Positions 9,929-20,900 of a stretch of DNA of 64,000 nucleotides are shown here, piece after piece. Position 1 is the first letter of the stretch; the number at the start of each line of letters is the position of its first letter. The stretch is taken from assembly GCA_022539475.1 (NCBI GenBank), contig VCMS01000021.1, positions 434,001 to 498,000 on the forward strand, in the 5' to 3' direction. Below the pieces are notes generated by a model, which was not told where the DNA came from, ran no database searches, and saw only the letters and a program-made list of their open reading frames with translations. The stretch comes from Gracilaria domingensis. Taxonomy: Eukaryota > Rhodophyta > Florideophyceae > Gracilariales > Gracilariaceae. A program made the position numbers and the translations under genes.

Positions 9929-10981
9929 ATGGCGCTCACCCGCAGTCATGCCTTCTGGGGCTTGCTGTGGCTCGTCATGTTCGCCGTCGCGCTGTCCGTC
10001 AATCTCGTGCGCTTTCCGTCCTACGAGGAGGTGCCGTGCCAGCAGAAGGGTGCTCCCGACTTTGCCATTGTGCAGTCTGCTCCCCCAAACTCCAATCGTC
10101 GCGACGTCTGCGTCCTCAAGGCCACCGTCACCGTCACGCAGCAGAGCGAACAGTTCGACACCGAGGCCAGGACAAAGCGCGTTCCGTGCGATGAAAAGCC
10201 TGCCGTCGTCGTTCGTCGATGCTGGCTTTCAGAGTCCAACCTCACGTTCATCCCCATCGATATGGACGATGCCAGGGACTACGAGCAAGCCGCCCGCGTC
10301 TTCTCGCGCTTGCGGCTGGCCTTCATTGTCTTCGCTGTTTTCTTTGCCTCCTTCTTCTTCTACGTTGTCCTTCGTTCATTCGATTTGCGCCTATTTAGTC
10401 GTTTCCATTCTACCTTTTCTTCCAGAAATGATGCACACAGTGCCAGCGATAATGAACCGTATGTGCGTCGTCCTTCGTCTAACTTTTCCGTTACAACCCC
10501 TCGTCATGAGATCATTGTTCCTTCGTCTACGCTTCAGCACCGAATCTCGCTTTTCATCCAGCAGCACTCCATGACCGCCGACCAGATCAGGGAGCTTGCT
10601 GATGAGCAGTGGACGTGTTGTATATGTCTTGAGCAAATTGCCGAGACTCTGCGGCTGCCCCACATCGTGCGCCTAAGGTGCTCTCACGCCATACACGCGG
10701 AATGTCTCCGCATGTGGCTGTCGAAAGGACGCGCTGTCTGTTGCATCTGTAACGCTTCGGTGTTTTCCGCTTCTATTCTAGATTGCAGTGACTCAGTAGC
10801 ACCAAGTTCACCGTCCGTCGTTGGCAGCCGTCCTCCAGACTCTCTTATTGTGGAAATAACTGAGTATTCTCCGTCGTCACCAGCAACCTCTGATGTCTTA
10901 CAAATCTCTCAATCGCAATCCGATACAAGTCCTGTGCAGCCCAGCTCTACACGAGATGATGAGTCGTCTGCCATTGTTTGA
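9929..10981 (+). CDS. Membrane-anchored RING finger protein, probable E3 ubiquitin ligase
   Basis: 350 residues from the ATG in GCCATGGCG at 9929. Residues about 8-30 (AFWGLLWLVMFAVALSV) form a signal-anchor or first membrane segment. Residues about 40-125 contain four Cys and could be a lumenal domain. A second membrane segment follows at about 128-150 (AFIVFAVFFASFFFYVVL). The RING finger occupies about residues 230-275: CCICLEQ, then CSHAIHAEC, then CCICNA, a C3H2C3-like pattern with Cys in place of the usual CPxC proline. The tail is Ser/Pro-rich. The layout suggests a hairpin in an endomembrane with the RING in the cytosol, as in membrane E3 ligases. The frame is open further upstream through the GC-rich island, but that part looks non-coding. 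Confidence 0.8.
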   Translation: MALTRSHAFWGLLWLVMFAVALSVNLVRFPSYEEVPCQQKGAPDFAIVQSAPPNSNRRDVCVLKATVTVTQQSEQFDTEARTKRVPCDEKPAVVVRRCWLSESNLTFIPIDMDDARDYEQAARVFSRLRLAFIVFAVFFASFFFYVVLRSFDLRLFSRFHSTFSSRNDAHSASDNEPYVRRPSSNFSVTTPRHEIIVPSSTLQHRISLFIQQHSMTADQIRELADEQWTCCICLEQIAETLRLPHIVRLRCSHAIHAECLRMWLSKGRAVCCICNASVFSASILDCSDSVAPSSPSVVGSRPPDSLIVEITEYSPSSPATSDVLQISQSQSDTSPVQPSSTRDDESSAIV

Positions 10982-11519
10982 CGAATCAGTCTTTCCTGTC
11001 ACTCCTTGCCATATACGAGCGCGCTTGTCATCTGCCACCGTGCGACACCTCTTTCGTCACCGAGCGACTAAACAACCTGGTTGTACTGCGAACGGACAGG
11101 TAAGATAGGTATATACAGAAACAACTGTTTTGAACATATGTTTCTATGCATAGCGGAATTGGGAAATTCAATTCTCCGTGGCCTTGCTTGTCTTGACACG
11201 AAATCAGGCCTCCGCACATGTGCGGGCTCCGCATGCATTCGTGTTAATTTCGAATGGACGTATCTATTTGATAGTACTGTTAAGGCTTTGAAAGCAAGTT
11301 TCGAATGTAACGCGAAAGCATTCACTCTTAAGGGAATAGCCCTCTTCGAAACGTGTTTGAGATTCTGTCAAGAAAGTGCTGGGCAGTGTGAACATACCTT
11401 TTGAAGAGCAAGAAGAGTTCGAGCATCCTTGACATGGGAAGGGGCATAGAATATTCTCAAGCCGTATACAGATAGTTTTCTTTTGGCTTTCGTAATCTGT
11501 TCTTCTTCGTCTCAGCGAT
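10982..11519. other. Intergenic spacer between codirectional genes
   Basis: No gene seen. It contains a perfect 14-base palindrome CCGCACATGTGCGG at 11212-11225, and otherwise unremarkable sequence that should hold the 3' end of the RING gene and the promoter of the kinase gene. Confidence 0.55.
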
Positions 11520-13493
11520 ATGGGGCTGTTCAGTCGTAAGGCTTCCTCGAGAAATATTGGACACCCAGACAAGAGTAATCAAGGTACAATATCCCCACGA
11601 AAGAATTCTTCGAAGCACAAGGCTAAACTCAATGATTTGTTTTCCGACGCTAAATCGAACAACGAAAGTCCTGGAACGCCAGTAACTGATGGTAATTGCT
11701 TTGATGGAGATATCTCAGCACCGACTGTTGCGTTAGATGAATTTGTTCAAGATTCAAAGGTGTCATCAGGTTTGGAGACTTCTGCACCTGTGAGTCCAAA
11801 TGTTGATGGCGACAGAATTTGCACCCTCTCTGATCGAAGGGACAGAAACCGGGCGAGTACGGCCCCTTCCAACCAAGACCGAGCGGGTCAAATATCGGAT
11901 TTGGCAAGGCGTAACTCAATCAAGCGTTCTGTGTCGAGAAAGATTGCGAGGTCTGAAAGCCGTCGGCAATTACTGAATATAAAGGATAGCAGTTTAAGCG
12001 AAGACCGTGTTACTACTAGCGCAATGGATCGTTCGTGCACTAAAAAGGTCAGTGTGAACGAGAAGAAGTTTTCTGTGCCAATGTCAAGATCAAGTTCATT
12101 CTCTGCACGCTTGCGAGCCCTGAACTCAAAGGATCGACCCTCGTCAGACGTGAACGTGGATGATACTTTGAATGCAATGGGTGTTATGGCGTTGACGGAT
12201 GACGTTGACGAGGAATTGGAAATTAGCCATAACAGCTTCCGTGACTTGTCGAAATTGGAAGAGGCGAGACACAATGAGGGTCAGGATTATGGCACCAGCC
12301 ACGAGAGTGTCGGGAACTCTGAGGCCTCTAGGCCATCATTCGAAAACCAGAATATGAAGGGTTCAAAGGCCAGGCGGCGACCTCCTCCTCTCCTGCCCAA
12401 GGAAGAAGTAAAGTCAGTGACAGATTCTACGACCGACTGGCCGAGTGGAAGTTTCTTTGGAAGTGATGGCGGCTTTGTCACGGGCGGTTTCCGAATTACC
12501 GCTGAGGGCATGCTTAACAAACCGCTTTCTGTGACACGTCAGGACTCAGATGATAACGAAGAAGGTGGAGTTCCTCAGTCACATCGAGTGATTGTTATAG
12601 CAAAAGGTCTGAAAGAGTTTCGAACGGGCCCCACTATTGGTACAGGAGCCGCCGGAAGGGTGTATATCGCAGAACATATACCTTCCAAAACTCCAATGGC
12701 AATGAAAGTAGTCAACGTATACGATAAGCATCGCAGGAATCAACTGCTGAAAGAACTTGAAACACTTTCTACTCACATCAGTCGGTATCTAGTTCGATTT
12801 TATGGGGCATTCTATGACGGTTCGGGGGCTGTGCATATTGCTCTGGAGTATATGGACCATGGATGCCTAGCCACATTTATTCAGCGAGTAGGACCTATTC
12901 CAGAAAGAGTTGTGCAAATGATTGCTCACGACTGTGTGAGAGGCCTACGCTTCTTGCATAGACATCATGTGTTGCATCGTGACTTTAAGACCGCCAATAT
13001 ACTTTTGTCACGACGACTATGTCGGGCGAAGCTCAGTGACTTTGGTCTGGCTCGAGACTTGAACCCTGGTGTCTCGAAGGTTGATACCTTTGTTGGAACT
13101 GTGGCGTACATGTCACCGGAACGACTGAATGGCAGCAAGTATACTTATGCTTCTGACATTTGGGCACTTGGAGTTTCTATCATGGAATGCCTCATGGGCA
13201 AATACCCCTTTGATCGTCCCCAAAACTACTTTGACTACATTGAGGCGACGATGACAGTCAACGTACTAAGCGGATTTAAGAGGGAATGTGCAAAGTTTTC
13301 TCCAGAAGTACGAGACTTTGTGGAAAAATGCACCTACACTGACCCTAAGCAAAGAGCCACAGTGTCGGAGCTCATGGAACATCCATGGTTGAAAGGAACA
13401 ACCAGAGACACCGAACTGTTCGGGTCATGGCTGGACGAATGTCGAATAATATCCATGCGCCCGGCACGTTCGCACACGCCTGGACGTAAGTAG
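11520..13493 (+). CDS. MAP kinase kinase-like protein kinase with long N-terminal region
   Basis: 657 residues. Residues 1-360 are Ser/Arg/Asp-rich and probably disordered. The kinase domain covers about residues 365-626: glycine loop GTGAAGRV, Lys in MAMKVV, catalytic loop HRDFKTANIL, SDFG, then SKVDTFVGTVAYMSPERL and a C-lobe ending in HPWLKG. The GTVAYMSPER block and the Ser-x3-Thr pair just before FVGT are typical of STE7-family MAP2Ks, where an upstream MAP3K phosphorylates those residues. The catalytic loop reads HRDFKTAN where HRDIKPSN is usual. All residues needed for activity are present. Its partners are unknown. The long N-terminal extension is larger than in most MAP2Ks and could hold docking or regulatory sites. 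Confidence 0.85.
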   Translation: MGLFSRKASSRNIGHPDKSNQGTISPRKNSSKHKAKLNDLFSDAKSNNESPGTPVTDGNCFDGDISAPTVALDEFVQDSKVSSGLETSAPVSPNVDGDRICTLSDRRDRNRASTAPSNQDRAGQISDLARRNSIKRSVSRKIARSESRRQLLNIKDSSLSEDRVTTSAMDRSCTKKVSVNEKKFSVPMSRSSSFSARLRALNSKDRPSSDVNVDDTLNAMGVMALTDDVDEELEISHNSFRDLSKLEEARHNEGQDYGTSHESVGNSEASRPSFENQNMKGSKARRRPPPLLPKEEVKSVTDSTTDWPSGSFFGSDGGFVTGGFRITAEGMLNKPLSVTRQDSDDNEEGGVPQSHRVIVIAKGLKEFRTGPTIGTGAAGRVYIAEHIPSKTPMAMKVVNVYDKHRRNQLLKELETLSTHISRYLVRFYGAFYDGSGAVHIALEYMDHGCLATFIQRVGPIPERVVQMIAHDCVRGLRFLHRHHVLHRDFKTANILLSRRLCRAKLSDFGLARDLNPGVSKVDTFVGTVAYMSPERLNGSKYTYASDIWALGVSIMECLMGKYPFDRPQNYFDYIEATMTVNVLSGFKRECAKFSPEVRDFVEKCTYTDPKQRATVSELMEHPWLKGTTRDTELFGSWLDECRIISMRPARSHTPGRK

Positions 13494-13693
13494 TGTGGTA
13501 GAAAGAGCTCAGTGGCACAGATTTGTTTCGAAGACATACAAGGTTTCTTTTATGATACCATATCCCGGTAGTTACAGAGGAGCTTTGCTGAGTACAGCGT
13601 TTTCTAATTTAGAATCCAACGCAAGGGACATGAGGGGCGCTACCAACCTCGTGTCGTAGCTGATGCGGTTCACTGTTTAAACTATTGATTCAA

Positions 13694-14335
13694 TCATTTC
13701 TTGACAAGTATGAAGAGGTTTCCCCGATTTCCCCTTGAGATGCGGAGGTTTTCATCGAGGTATGTGACTTCGAGCCACCCAGTGAAACGCTTGTTTTCTC
13801 TCACGTTGATTCTAAACAGATTGAACACGACAAATTGGACAAAGTTGACATCGAACTTTGTCGGTGACGCAGCAGAGAGCTCAAAATTGACGGCGTTGAC
13901 GAACTCGAAAGGTCCAAACTTGAACGTTTCGGCATTTCGTCCCTTTAGTTCCGCAGCGTTGATTTCCTGTACAATGCGTGAACTCTGCAGAAAAGCGGGA
14001 GTATCGACAGCTAGAATACTATTGGAAGTTGTGTAAATCATGTCCCACTCTCCTGACAAGTTTGGGTCTGTACCAGGACTGAGAGAACGATTAGTAGCCT
14101 CTACTTGACGTGCCAGGTCTTCGATTTCCTGTTGCTTGACTGGGTCTTTGGCTACTTGGCGCCCGAAGTTGAGAGGTTGCACAAGATCGAGGAGAGCTTC
14201 TTTGAAGGCGCTCGGCGCTTCGACATTCATTCTTGTTTGAGCAAAGCTTGGACGCGAAATACGTCGAGGTGAAACTTGCGGTGTGCAACGGTGGTTGGCT
14301 TTGAAGGGCAAGAGAGTTGGCGAGACGAATGCCAT
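13694..14335 (-). CDS. Plastid fibrillin / PAP-family protein (copy 1)
   Basis: 213 residues from the ATG at 14335. The first about 35 residues (MAFVSPTLLPFKANHRC onward, Ser/Arg-rich) resemble a plastid transit peptide. The rest fits the PAP_fibrillin (plastid lipid-associated protein) family: helix around AFKEALLDLVQPL, the family block LSGEWDMIYTTSNSIL, and the conserved C-terminal strand LDENLRISRGNRGNLFIL. Fibrillins bind lipids in plastoglobules, thylakoids or stroma. A second member lies at 44925-45695; the two share the same block order but are clearly diverged. It is divergent from YIPF6, and 200 bases from the end of the kinase gene. Confidence 0.9.
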   Translation of the reverse strand: MAFVSPTLLPFKANHRCTPQVSPRRISRPSFAQTRMNVEAPSAFKEALLDLVQPLNFGRQVAKDPVKQQEIEDLARQVEATNRSLSPGTDPNLSGEWDMIYTTSNSILAVDTPAFLQSSRIVQEINAAELKGRNAETFKFGPFEFVNAVNFELSAASPTKFDVNFVQFVVFNLFRINVRENKRFTGWLEVTYLDENLRISRGNRGNLFILVKK

Positions 14336-15096
14336 GATACTGGCAGAGCTGGAGAAGAAAGTGACGTCGTCCCTGTGACTTTGGGCTTGCAGAGGCAGAA
14401 GAAGAACGACAGCCTCGGGAGAAGTTGCAGACCAGCAGTTCGTGGTAAAGTCGTGTTGGTTAAGTCGTTGATTCAAGTACGTCGCAGATGCGCAAGTTGC
14501 TGAGTCGAAGGTTCGAATGTTAAACGGAATGTGGAAGCATGCAAGATTCCGCGCAGGTGGATCAAAGATAGTCCAAGCGGGGACGACGTCGGGTGGGCAA
14601 AATGCATACGCATCACGTATGGCCTCATGGGTGATGCAGATTCATCGCCGAACAGCCGCCGTGAAGAGCCTCGCCTGTTCGGTGGCCAATCATCGCAAGC
14701 GATGCATCCGCCGAAGGTGCAACGCCGCGCGGCGTGGAAAAGGGTGACGAGTCGTTAATCATGTACAGGTAGTCCATGCTGCGTCCAAAAGCCGTTTTCT
14801 ACCCTTCGTACGTATACCGTAAACGCTGCTCGCCACGCAGTGTCATGGTTTTCGCTGTCACGTCGCACCAACCTTTTGGTCACACCGCCTCCCTGCATCC
14901 TGTCGGCAGAGCCGCTACCGTCGTACTCGCGCCAACAGACCGAACAGTTCCTTCAAGTGTGCACCGGAAGTCATTCTAGCGAGCAAGTATTGGCTGCCTC
15001 TCGACGGCTTAGAACTCCTTTCTTACTCGAGTGTGCCCTGCGTACGTCCGGCGACATTTCGTTTGCTTATCATCGTCTGTCTTTAGATTCTTCACC
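14336..15096. other. Divergent promoter region (fibrillin 1 / YIPF6)
   Basis: Spacer shared by two divergent genes. Several overlapping open frames of 60-110 codons occur on the plus strand without similarity or consistent coding bias. I see no RNA gene; a GTTCGAAT run near 14509 is not part of a tRNA fold. Confidence 0.55.
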
Positions 15097-16170
15097 ATGG
15101 CCGATTTGGCTCAGCAATTCGGCGAGAATACGATCGATGAACCCATCTCAGAGACCATTTTTCGCGATCTTCGACTCGTAAGTGCATTCCTTTTATCGCA
15201 TCAAACTGCAAAGACAAAAGTCTAAAGCGTTTCTAACACAGTCTTCGCTAACTGTGTAATGCGGCTATGATAGGTCGGAAGACGTCTTCTTATGGTCATG
15301 ATTCCGTCAATAAGCTCCGTAAGTATATTCGTCTCATTGTTTCAACAAAAGACGGCCTATCTGGTGGATTCTAACATTCGTTCTAGAGTGAAAAGCGTGC
15401 AGAACTTCGCGACTGGGATCTTTGGGGCCCCTTGTTCCTATGCATGTCTTTAGCTGTCATGCTTAGCATTACCGCACACGACCAAGCTTCAGTTGTTTTC
15501 TCTGTCATATTTGTCATAGTCTGGGTCGGTGCGGCTGTTATAACTGTCAATGGACAACTTCTTGGCGGAAGACTGTACGTAATGGTCTTTATATCAAATG
15601 CTTTTCGTCTGCGAGATTACTTACGGCAATCATCATCTTCTTATGCAGCTCCTTTTTTCAAAGTGTTTGTCTCTTGGGCTATTGCATCTTTCCTATTTTT
15701 CTCAGCGCTGTTTCCTGTTGGCTCATTAACTCTTTTGTTAAGAACGACCTAGCCGTCATCTTTCGCTTTGTATCAGTTGCAGTATCGCTTCTATGGTCAA
15801 TATGGGGTAAGTTTTGCAATCGCTAGCTCGTGGACAAAATTCGAGTTGCGGCCGCAGTCAAACGTCTAACGCGTGTGGTGATGTTTCCTCGTTTGTTCTT
15901 TTTACATTCCCTCACGTAACAGCCTCCTCTAGTTTCATGACTGACGCGAGATTCCCAGAAGGCCGAAAGCTCTTGGCGCTGTATCCCGTTGTCCTGTTCT
16001 ATCTGTCTCTTGCATGGATTGTGCTTATTGGTTTCCAACGCGGGTCGGCTCCACATGCAGCTGTCGCTGAAAGTTCACTCTCGAGTAATGGAAGTGCCCC
16101 ATCCGCTTCTGAAGGAAGCCGCACCCTTTTGCATGATGACTATCTCGTTCTCACAGGTCGCCGACTCTAA
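15097..16170 (+). CDS. YIPF6: YIPF6-like Yip1-family Golgi membrane protein; five exons
   Basis: join(15097..15177, 15274..15318, 15387..15574, 15649..15806, 15923..16170), 239 residues. The assembled protein follows YIPF6: DEPISETIFRDLR, VGRRLLMVMIP, LRDWDLWGPLFLC, VIVWVGAAVITVN, LLGG, SFFQSVCLLGYCIFP, then LLALYPVVLFYLSLAWIVL. About five membrane segments fill the C-terminal two thirds. The four introns (96, 68, 74 and 116 bases) have donors GTAAGT, GTAAGT, GTACGT and GTAAGT; three have CTAAC branch sites (none is obvious in intron 3), and all phases agree. Yip1-family proteins bind Rab GTPases and act in ER-Golgi traffic. The last about 45 residues are Ser-rich and lack family similarity that I can see. 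This is the most intron-rich gene in the window. Confidence 0.93.
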
Positions 16171-16183
16171 ACCCACCTCTACA

Positions 16184-17041
16184 TCACTTTTCTCTACACT
16201 TCTTGGTTTCGAACGCCGTCTGACACAGTTTTAAGAGCGAAGCAGCTTTCATTTGCGGATCATTGGCGTTGGATAGCTCAGTGATGACTGCTACACCGTC
16301 TGCGTCATGGTCAATAACCGACGCCAAGTTATCTTCATTTATACCACCCACGCCGATAAGCATTGTGGCCTTCCCAACTACATTTCGAATCTCTTTTACC
16401 AGCCTTGGTCCTTCGGGTATCTTTCCGGGATGGCTTTGGGTTGAGTACATGGTCCCTACCTGTAGATATGAAGGTTCATGAATATCTTTCACTTGTCGTG
16501 CTGCCTGGGTTGAATGAACTGCACATCCAATTACACTTCCCCGCGGCATAACCTCTTTTGCCTCTGGGAGAAGTTTTCCAATGTCCCTTTCTTTGATATG
16601 GACTCCAAGTTGCCGGTCAATACCCACTACCTCATGCGGATCCATGCCATTAATCGCCAAAGTGTGTGCAGGGACACCGCCAGCCAAGAGAGCTTGAATA
16701 AGCTGTTTTACTTGAGGCGTGGTACTGTTCATATCTCGAACCTGTACTAAGGATACTCCTCCGCACAGAACGGCTTTCACTAGTTGCAGAGTCGCCCCGA
16801 TATTCTGACAAACATTATTAGGGGTAATAAATATAACTGATGGTTTCGATAGAGTTTTGGTATTGCTCACGAGTTTAGTCATACGTGGGGCTGAAACAAG
16901 GCGCTTCTTAGTTTCACAAGAACGAAGAAGGCTGAGCCTACCAAAGGAAGGAAAAGTAAATGATAAGCCCATTGGCGGCGGGAAAAATCTGTCGTCCGAA
17001 GAGCTTCGGTAGTGTGATCCTCTTTTAGTCGGGAGAAGCAT
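16184..17041 (-). CDS. Thiamine-phosphate synthase-like protein (ThiE/TenI fold)
   Basis: 285 residues from the ATG at 17041. The first about 75 residues are Ser/Arg-rich and probably a transit peptide. The remainder is a TIM barrel with ThiE/TenI landmarks: FITPNN, SLVQVRDMN, a LAING strand, GVHIKERDIGKL, IGCAVHST, YLQVGTMYSTQSHPGK, IGVGGIN and a final VAVIT strand. Thiamine-phosphate synthase couples the pyrimidine and thiazole precursors of vitamin B1. Most phosphate-binding and substrate blocks are recognisable, but the first reads QVRDMN instead of the common QLREK, and the strand before helix 3 lacks the usual ND pair. A TenI-like role (thiazole tautomerase) is therefore the alternative. 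It overlaps nothing and is 13 bases from the end of YIPF6 (convergent). Confidence 0.82.
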   Translation of the reverse strand: MLLPTKRGSHYRSSSDDRFFPPPMGLSFTFPSFGRLSLLRSCETKKRLVSAPRMTKLVSNTKTLSKPSVIFITPNNVCQNIGATLQLVKAVLCGGVSLVQVRDMNSTTPQVKQLIQALLAGGVPAHTLAINGMDPHEVVGIDRQLGVHIKERDIGKLLPEAKEVMPRGSVIGCAVHSTQAARQVKDIHEPSYLQVGTMYSTQSHPGKIPEGPRLVKEIRNVVGKATMLIGVGGINEDNLASVIDHDADGVAVITELSNANDPQMKAASLLKLCQTAFETKKCREK

Positions 17042-17300
17042 GTTCAGTTTCTCAATATGCACCGCGGAAGATTGAATACGGAAGTTTGGATAATTCGCCT
17101 CTGATGGTGAAGATTGAACCTGGTGGATATTGTGAAGTTGAAAGACTTCAGCGATGTCATATCACATCAATTCGGCTTCGCCATCATAGATCAAGGTCTC
17201 ATACACTAGAGTTTACGAATCTAGACACATTTAATCTCCCTGACAAATTTCGTTTTCGATCATGTTACAATCATCAAGCGTGATGCTCGTCATGATCATG

Positions 17301-17333
17301 AACAGGGATGATGTTGATGGCATCATCCCTGTT
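17301..17333. repeat. Perfect hairpin, 13-base arms, 7-base loop
   Basis: AACAGGGATGATG pairs perfectly with CATCATCCCTGTT around TTGATGG. Flanking bases are rich in ATGATC/GATCAT and extend the structure imperfectly. It lies about 260 bases upstream of the ThiE-like start codon. Confidence 0.8.
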
Positions 17334-17689
17334 GATCATCATCCTCATCATGATGGCCGGTTGTACCTGTTCATCTACCGAAGCCCTCTATGAGACTAAC
17401 TAGAGTTACAAAGCTTTGGAACCACGGCCAGCCACGCTATGTGTTAAGTTAGTAATACTGTATACCGAAGGGTACTCCTGTTTCTCTTCTTGAAGAAGTG
17501 CCCAACTCTAACATGTCAGACTATTGTAGGGATCAAAGGCTAGGAACTTGGAAAAGAACCCGCATCGTTGACAACAAGCCTACCTCGTGAAAATCATGAA
17601 GATTGCAGGGCACTCATTTTCAACATGATGTACTTTTTGTGGGTTTCCTTCTTCATGCCCAGTCGAAGTGTTCTTCGCTGCGTACATTG

Positions 17690-17847
17690 CATATATATAT
17701 ATATATATTTGTAGTATTCTAGCCTAAATCCGGCATAGCATAAAGCGTTCTCCGTGAAAGAAACGCTGTCTCACTAAAAAGGCCGGCACCTCCTCAGGCA
17801 TTGCGCGTATCAAACAGCCACAGGTGCGAATCTTCCAGACTAACCTC
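17690..17847 (-). repeat. Dispersed hairpin repeat, copy A2 (degenerate)
   Basis: Read on the minus strand, it holds the GGCTGTT block, a GCCTGAGGA block, an imperfect AGCGTTTC-type hairpin, ATGCCGGATTTAGGCTA and an AT-repeat tail. It is arranged head-to-tail with copy A1, to which it is clearly related but more diverged. Confidence 0.65.
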
Positions 17848-17985
17848 TGTACACACACACACACTCTCTCTCTCTAATACGGGCGCAGTAGTCTAATTCC
17901 TACATACTGCAGAGCGTTTCTGTTGAAAGAAACGCTCTTTCACTAGAAAACCCAGCACTCTATCGGGCCATTTAACCTCTGTACA
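17848..17985 (-). repeat. Dispersed hairpin repeat, copy A1
   Basis: The core is an 11-base perfect stem (17911-17921 with 17928-17938) with a 6-base loop. On the minus strand it is followed by GGAATTAGACTACTGCGCCC and an AG/TG microsatellite. Over about 75 bases it is roughly 85% identical by eye to the copy at 49211-49415. Confidence 0.8.
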
Positions 17986-17994
17986 CTGAGTGGT

Positions 17995-20900
17995 TCATAG
18001 TTTCGCAGAATTTTTGTTTCGGTTAATCTCGTAAACGGCTGCGGCTCCCATTCCAGAACCTATACACATGGAGACGACACCATATCGTCCCTGTCTTCGA
18101 CGAAGTTCGTGTATGATGGACACCGTTAGGCGAGCTCCAGTCATTCCTAGTGGATGACCTATGGCAATCGCTCCTCCCATGACGTTGACGATATCTCTGT
18201 TCAACCCCAATTTCTCAATACAGTATTCAGCCTGCGAGCCAAACGCCTCATTGATCTCGAAGAGGTCAATGTCATCTATACTCAATCCGGCTTTTTGCAG
18301 AACGGAAGGTATCGCTACGGCTGGCCCAATGCCCATGATAGCGGGATCAACGCCCACCACGCTGAAAGCCTTCAAAGAAGCTAATGGCTCTAGATTCCTT
18401 GCTTCCGCTTCGGATCGTTTCATTAGCATAACAAGAGCAGCTCCGTCACTAAGTTGGGATGAGTTACCTGGCGTCGTGCTTCCTCCCTTTCTGAAAACGG
18501 CCGGCAACTTTGCCAGCCTATCTATCGTGACGCCCATCCTTACGCCTTCATCGGCGTCAACAGTGATGTCCTTAACACCGGTAACTTTTTTCGTTGCTTT
18601 GTCCACAACCTTCACTCGAGTTCTTATAGGGACAATTTCATGACGCTGCCTCCCAGAAAGTTTAGCTAAAGAAGCTCGGGCATGACTGCAAACCGCGACC
18701 TTATCTTGTCTTTCACGGGAAATTCCGAAGTGTTCGGCAACATTCTCAGACGTTTGCCCCATTGTGAGATAACAACTGGCTGCTTCTGCTCTCTTCCGAA
18801 CCTTTGGATTGGGTCTTAGTTCTGTATTTGTCATAGATGCCATGCTCATGCTCTCTATGCCACCTGCAATTGCGATATTGTAGTGACCAGCCTGTATCGC
18901 AGCTGCCGCATCAACAATAGCTTGCAATCCCGACGAGCATAGTCTGTTGACAGTCTTAACAGGCACAGTCTCTGAAAGACCGGCAATCATTCCAGCTACG
19001 CGGAGCTGGACAACACCTGTATCACCACGTTGCAATGTGGTACCAGTGATTACGTCCCCTACTTCGTCCAAGCCGACACATGTTTCTTTTAGAATGCGCT
19101 TCAGCAAAGGAGTAAGAAGGTCATCGGGTAGAGTGTCTTTGAAGCCACCTCTCCCAGCTCGCCCAACAGCAGTGCGGTATGCGGAAACAACGACGATATC
19201 TTCCGGCATTCCTGGGAAGAGAATTGGGTTGGGAACACTTCCTAACGGCATGACGGCTGTTCCTGATCTTTGAAGGGCAAAAGACGGCCGGAAAAGCGGG
19301 AAACCATCCGAAAGCTCATAGAACATTTCAAGTCTCTTCTTCACACCAAGAGCACCTCCAAACTTCTTCTGCGCCCAATACATTAAACCACCTTTAAAAG
19401 CAGGGAAGGCCATGCCCATGATGGAGCACACATCTAAGTCAGCAGGGGATACTGCTACTCCCTCTGCCAAAATCCGACAACCTTCATTCACGCATGGAAG
19501 CAAAATCATGTCCACAATGTTTTCGTCTGAGAGACTTCCTGCTCTTCTACGTATCCTTTCAATGTAGCTCATGTCCAGCTTCTTACGTGCTTCGTTCAGG
19601 AATGGCGCGATTCCTCTTGGATCGGGAATTCCCATTTTAGCTCCCGGCTTATATGTGTAGACACCACTTCCCGACTTCTGTCCTTTACGCCCTGCTGCCA
19701 GCAACCCCTTCACCATCGAACTGGTTGCCACAGCTCTGTCTGCATACGACGCTTCGAAGACTCCCCCGACTGCAACTCCAATGTCCAGTCCCACTAAATC
19801 CAAAACTCGGAACGGACCTATCGGTATTCCAAATGTCTCTGCAGCACGGTCGATTCGATATGGATCGATGCCTAACTCCACGACTAAGAAACTTGCGACC
19901 ATGCTTTGAGGGAAATACATGCGATTCACGGCAAAACCTGGACAGTTGCCTACAAGTACAGGTATCTTCTTCGCTTTCTTCCCCAGAGCAACAACATCCT
20001 TTATAACTCTCGGGTTCGTTGAGTGGGAACGAACAATCTCAAGCAACGGCATTTTGTGTGCTGGAGAGAAAAAATGTGCTCCAACGATACGTCCTTCTCT
20101 ATGTGCTTGAGGTGCACCCATCCCAATGAGATCAAGATTGATAGTTGAAGTGTTCGTCGCAAGTATGCAATTTTTCTTGCAAACAGACTGAAGCTCCCCG
20201 AAAATCTTTTGCTTCAACATCGGATTTTCCAAAGCGGCTTCTATAACGATATCGACGCCCGCAAGTTGTGCGTACTCCGTTGTTACAGTTAGCAGTGCGA
20301 GTTTGGACGCATGCTTCCCAAGATTCTTCTCTACTCTCTTCTTGGCCGCTTGGGCAAGATTCTCATTAAGTTCTTTGATGACAACAGGAATATCAACAAG
20401 TAGCATCGCAGCCGCAATACCAGCACCCATAAAACCACCTCCAACAACACCAACAGACTTTGCTGGATCACCATCTTGACCAGGATAAGGATCATCTGGT
20501 ATACTGAATTTGGTAGTTCCCCTGGTGGCAAAGAACGAGTGGATTAGACCAAGTGATTGCGGAGATGTGACAAGAGCCATAAACACTCTAGCTTCTTCCA
20601 GTAGACCCTTTCGACCTCCATGACGTACACCGTACAACGAAACGTCAATAAGCGCTTGGTATTGTGCGAGATGCCCTCGGCGTGAAAGTTTGGGCGCTAA
20701 CTTCGAGCTTAATGTCCCTGCAATCTTGACACACTTAGCTTCGTGTTCCAATCTATCGTTCCGATCGATTGTGCATTGTCGTGGAAACGAACCACTGATT
20801 ATCCTAGCGGCAAGCTCAACAGCAGCAGCAACAGGGTCTTCTGCGACGACGTCAATCATTCCAAGGGATTCGGCTTCTCGCGCTTTAACAACAGTGCTGA

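Larger units (their letters stand above)
17042..17994. other. Intergenic region with hairpin, microsatellites and dispersed repeats
   Basis: Upstream of the ThiE-like gene and downstream of the trifunctional enzyme (same strand). It contains a 13-base-arm hairpin (17301-17333), an (AT)n run at about 17690-17707, (AC)n-(CT)n runs at about 17850-17876, and two copies of the dispersed hairpin repeat. No TPP riboswitch motifs are seen. Confidence 0.65.

Noticed and set aside
9413-9949. Long minus-strand and plus-strand frames in the GC island
   Set aside because: Arg/Ala-only composition with GCGC-rich DNA; stop codons are rare at this GC content. The same applies at 42040-42765 and 61567-62220.
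14500-14530. tRNA B-box-like GTTCGAAT
   Set aside because: No flanking T-stem, A box or acceptor stem can be formed. A similar GGTTCGACACC near 55193 fails for the same reason.
17042-17340. TPP riboswitch upstream of the ThiE-like gene
   Set aside because: The conserved CTGAGA and ACCTGATCTGG-type elements are missing; the hairpin at 17301-17333 does not match the aptamer.
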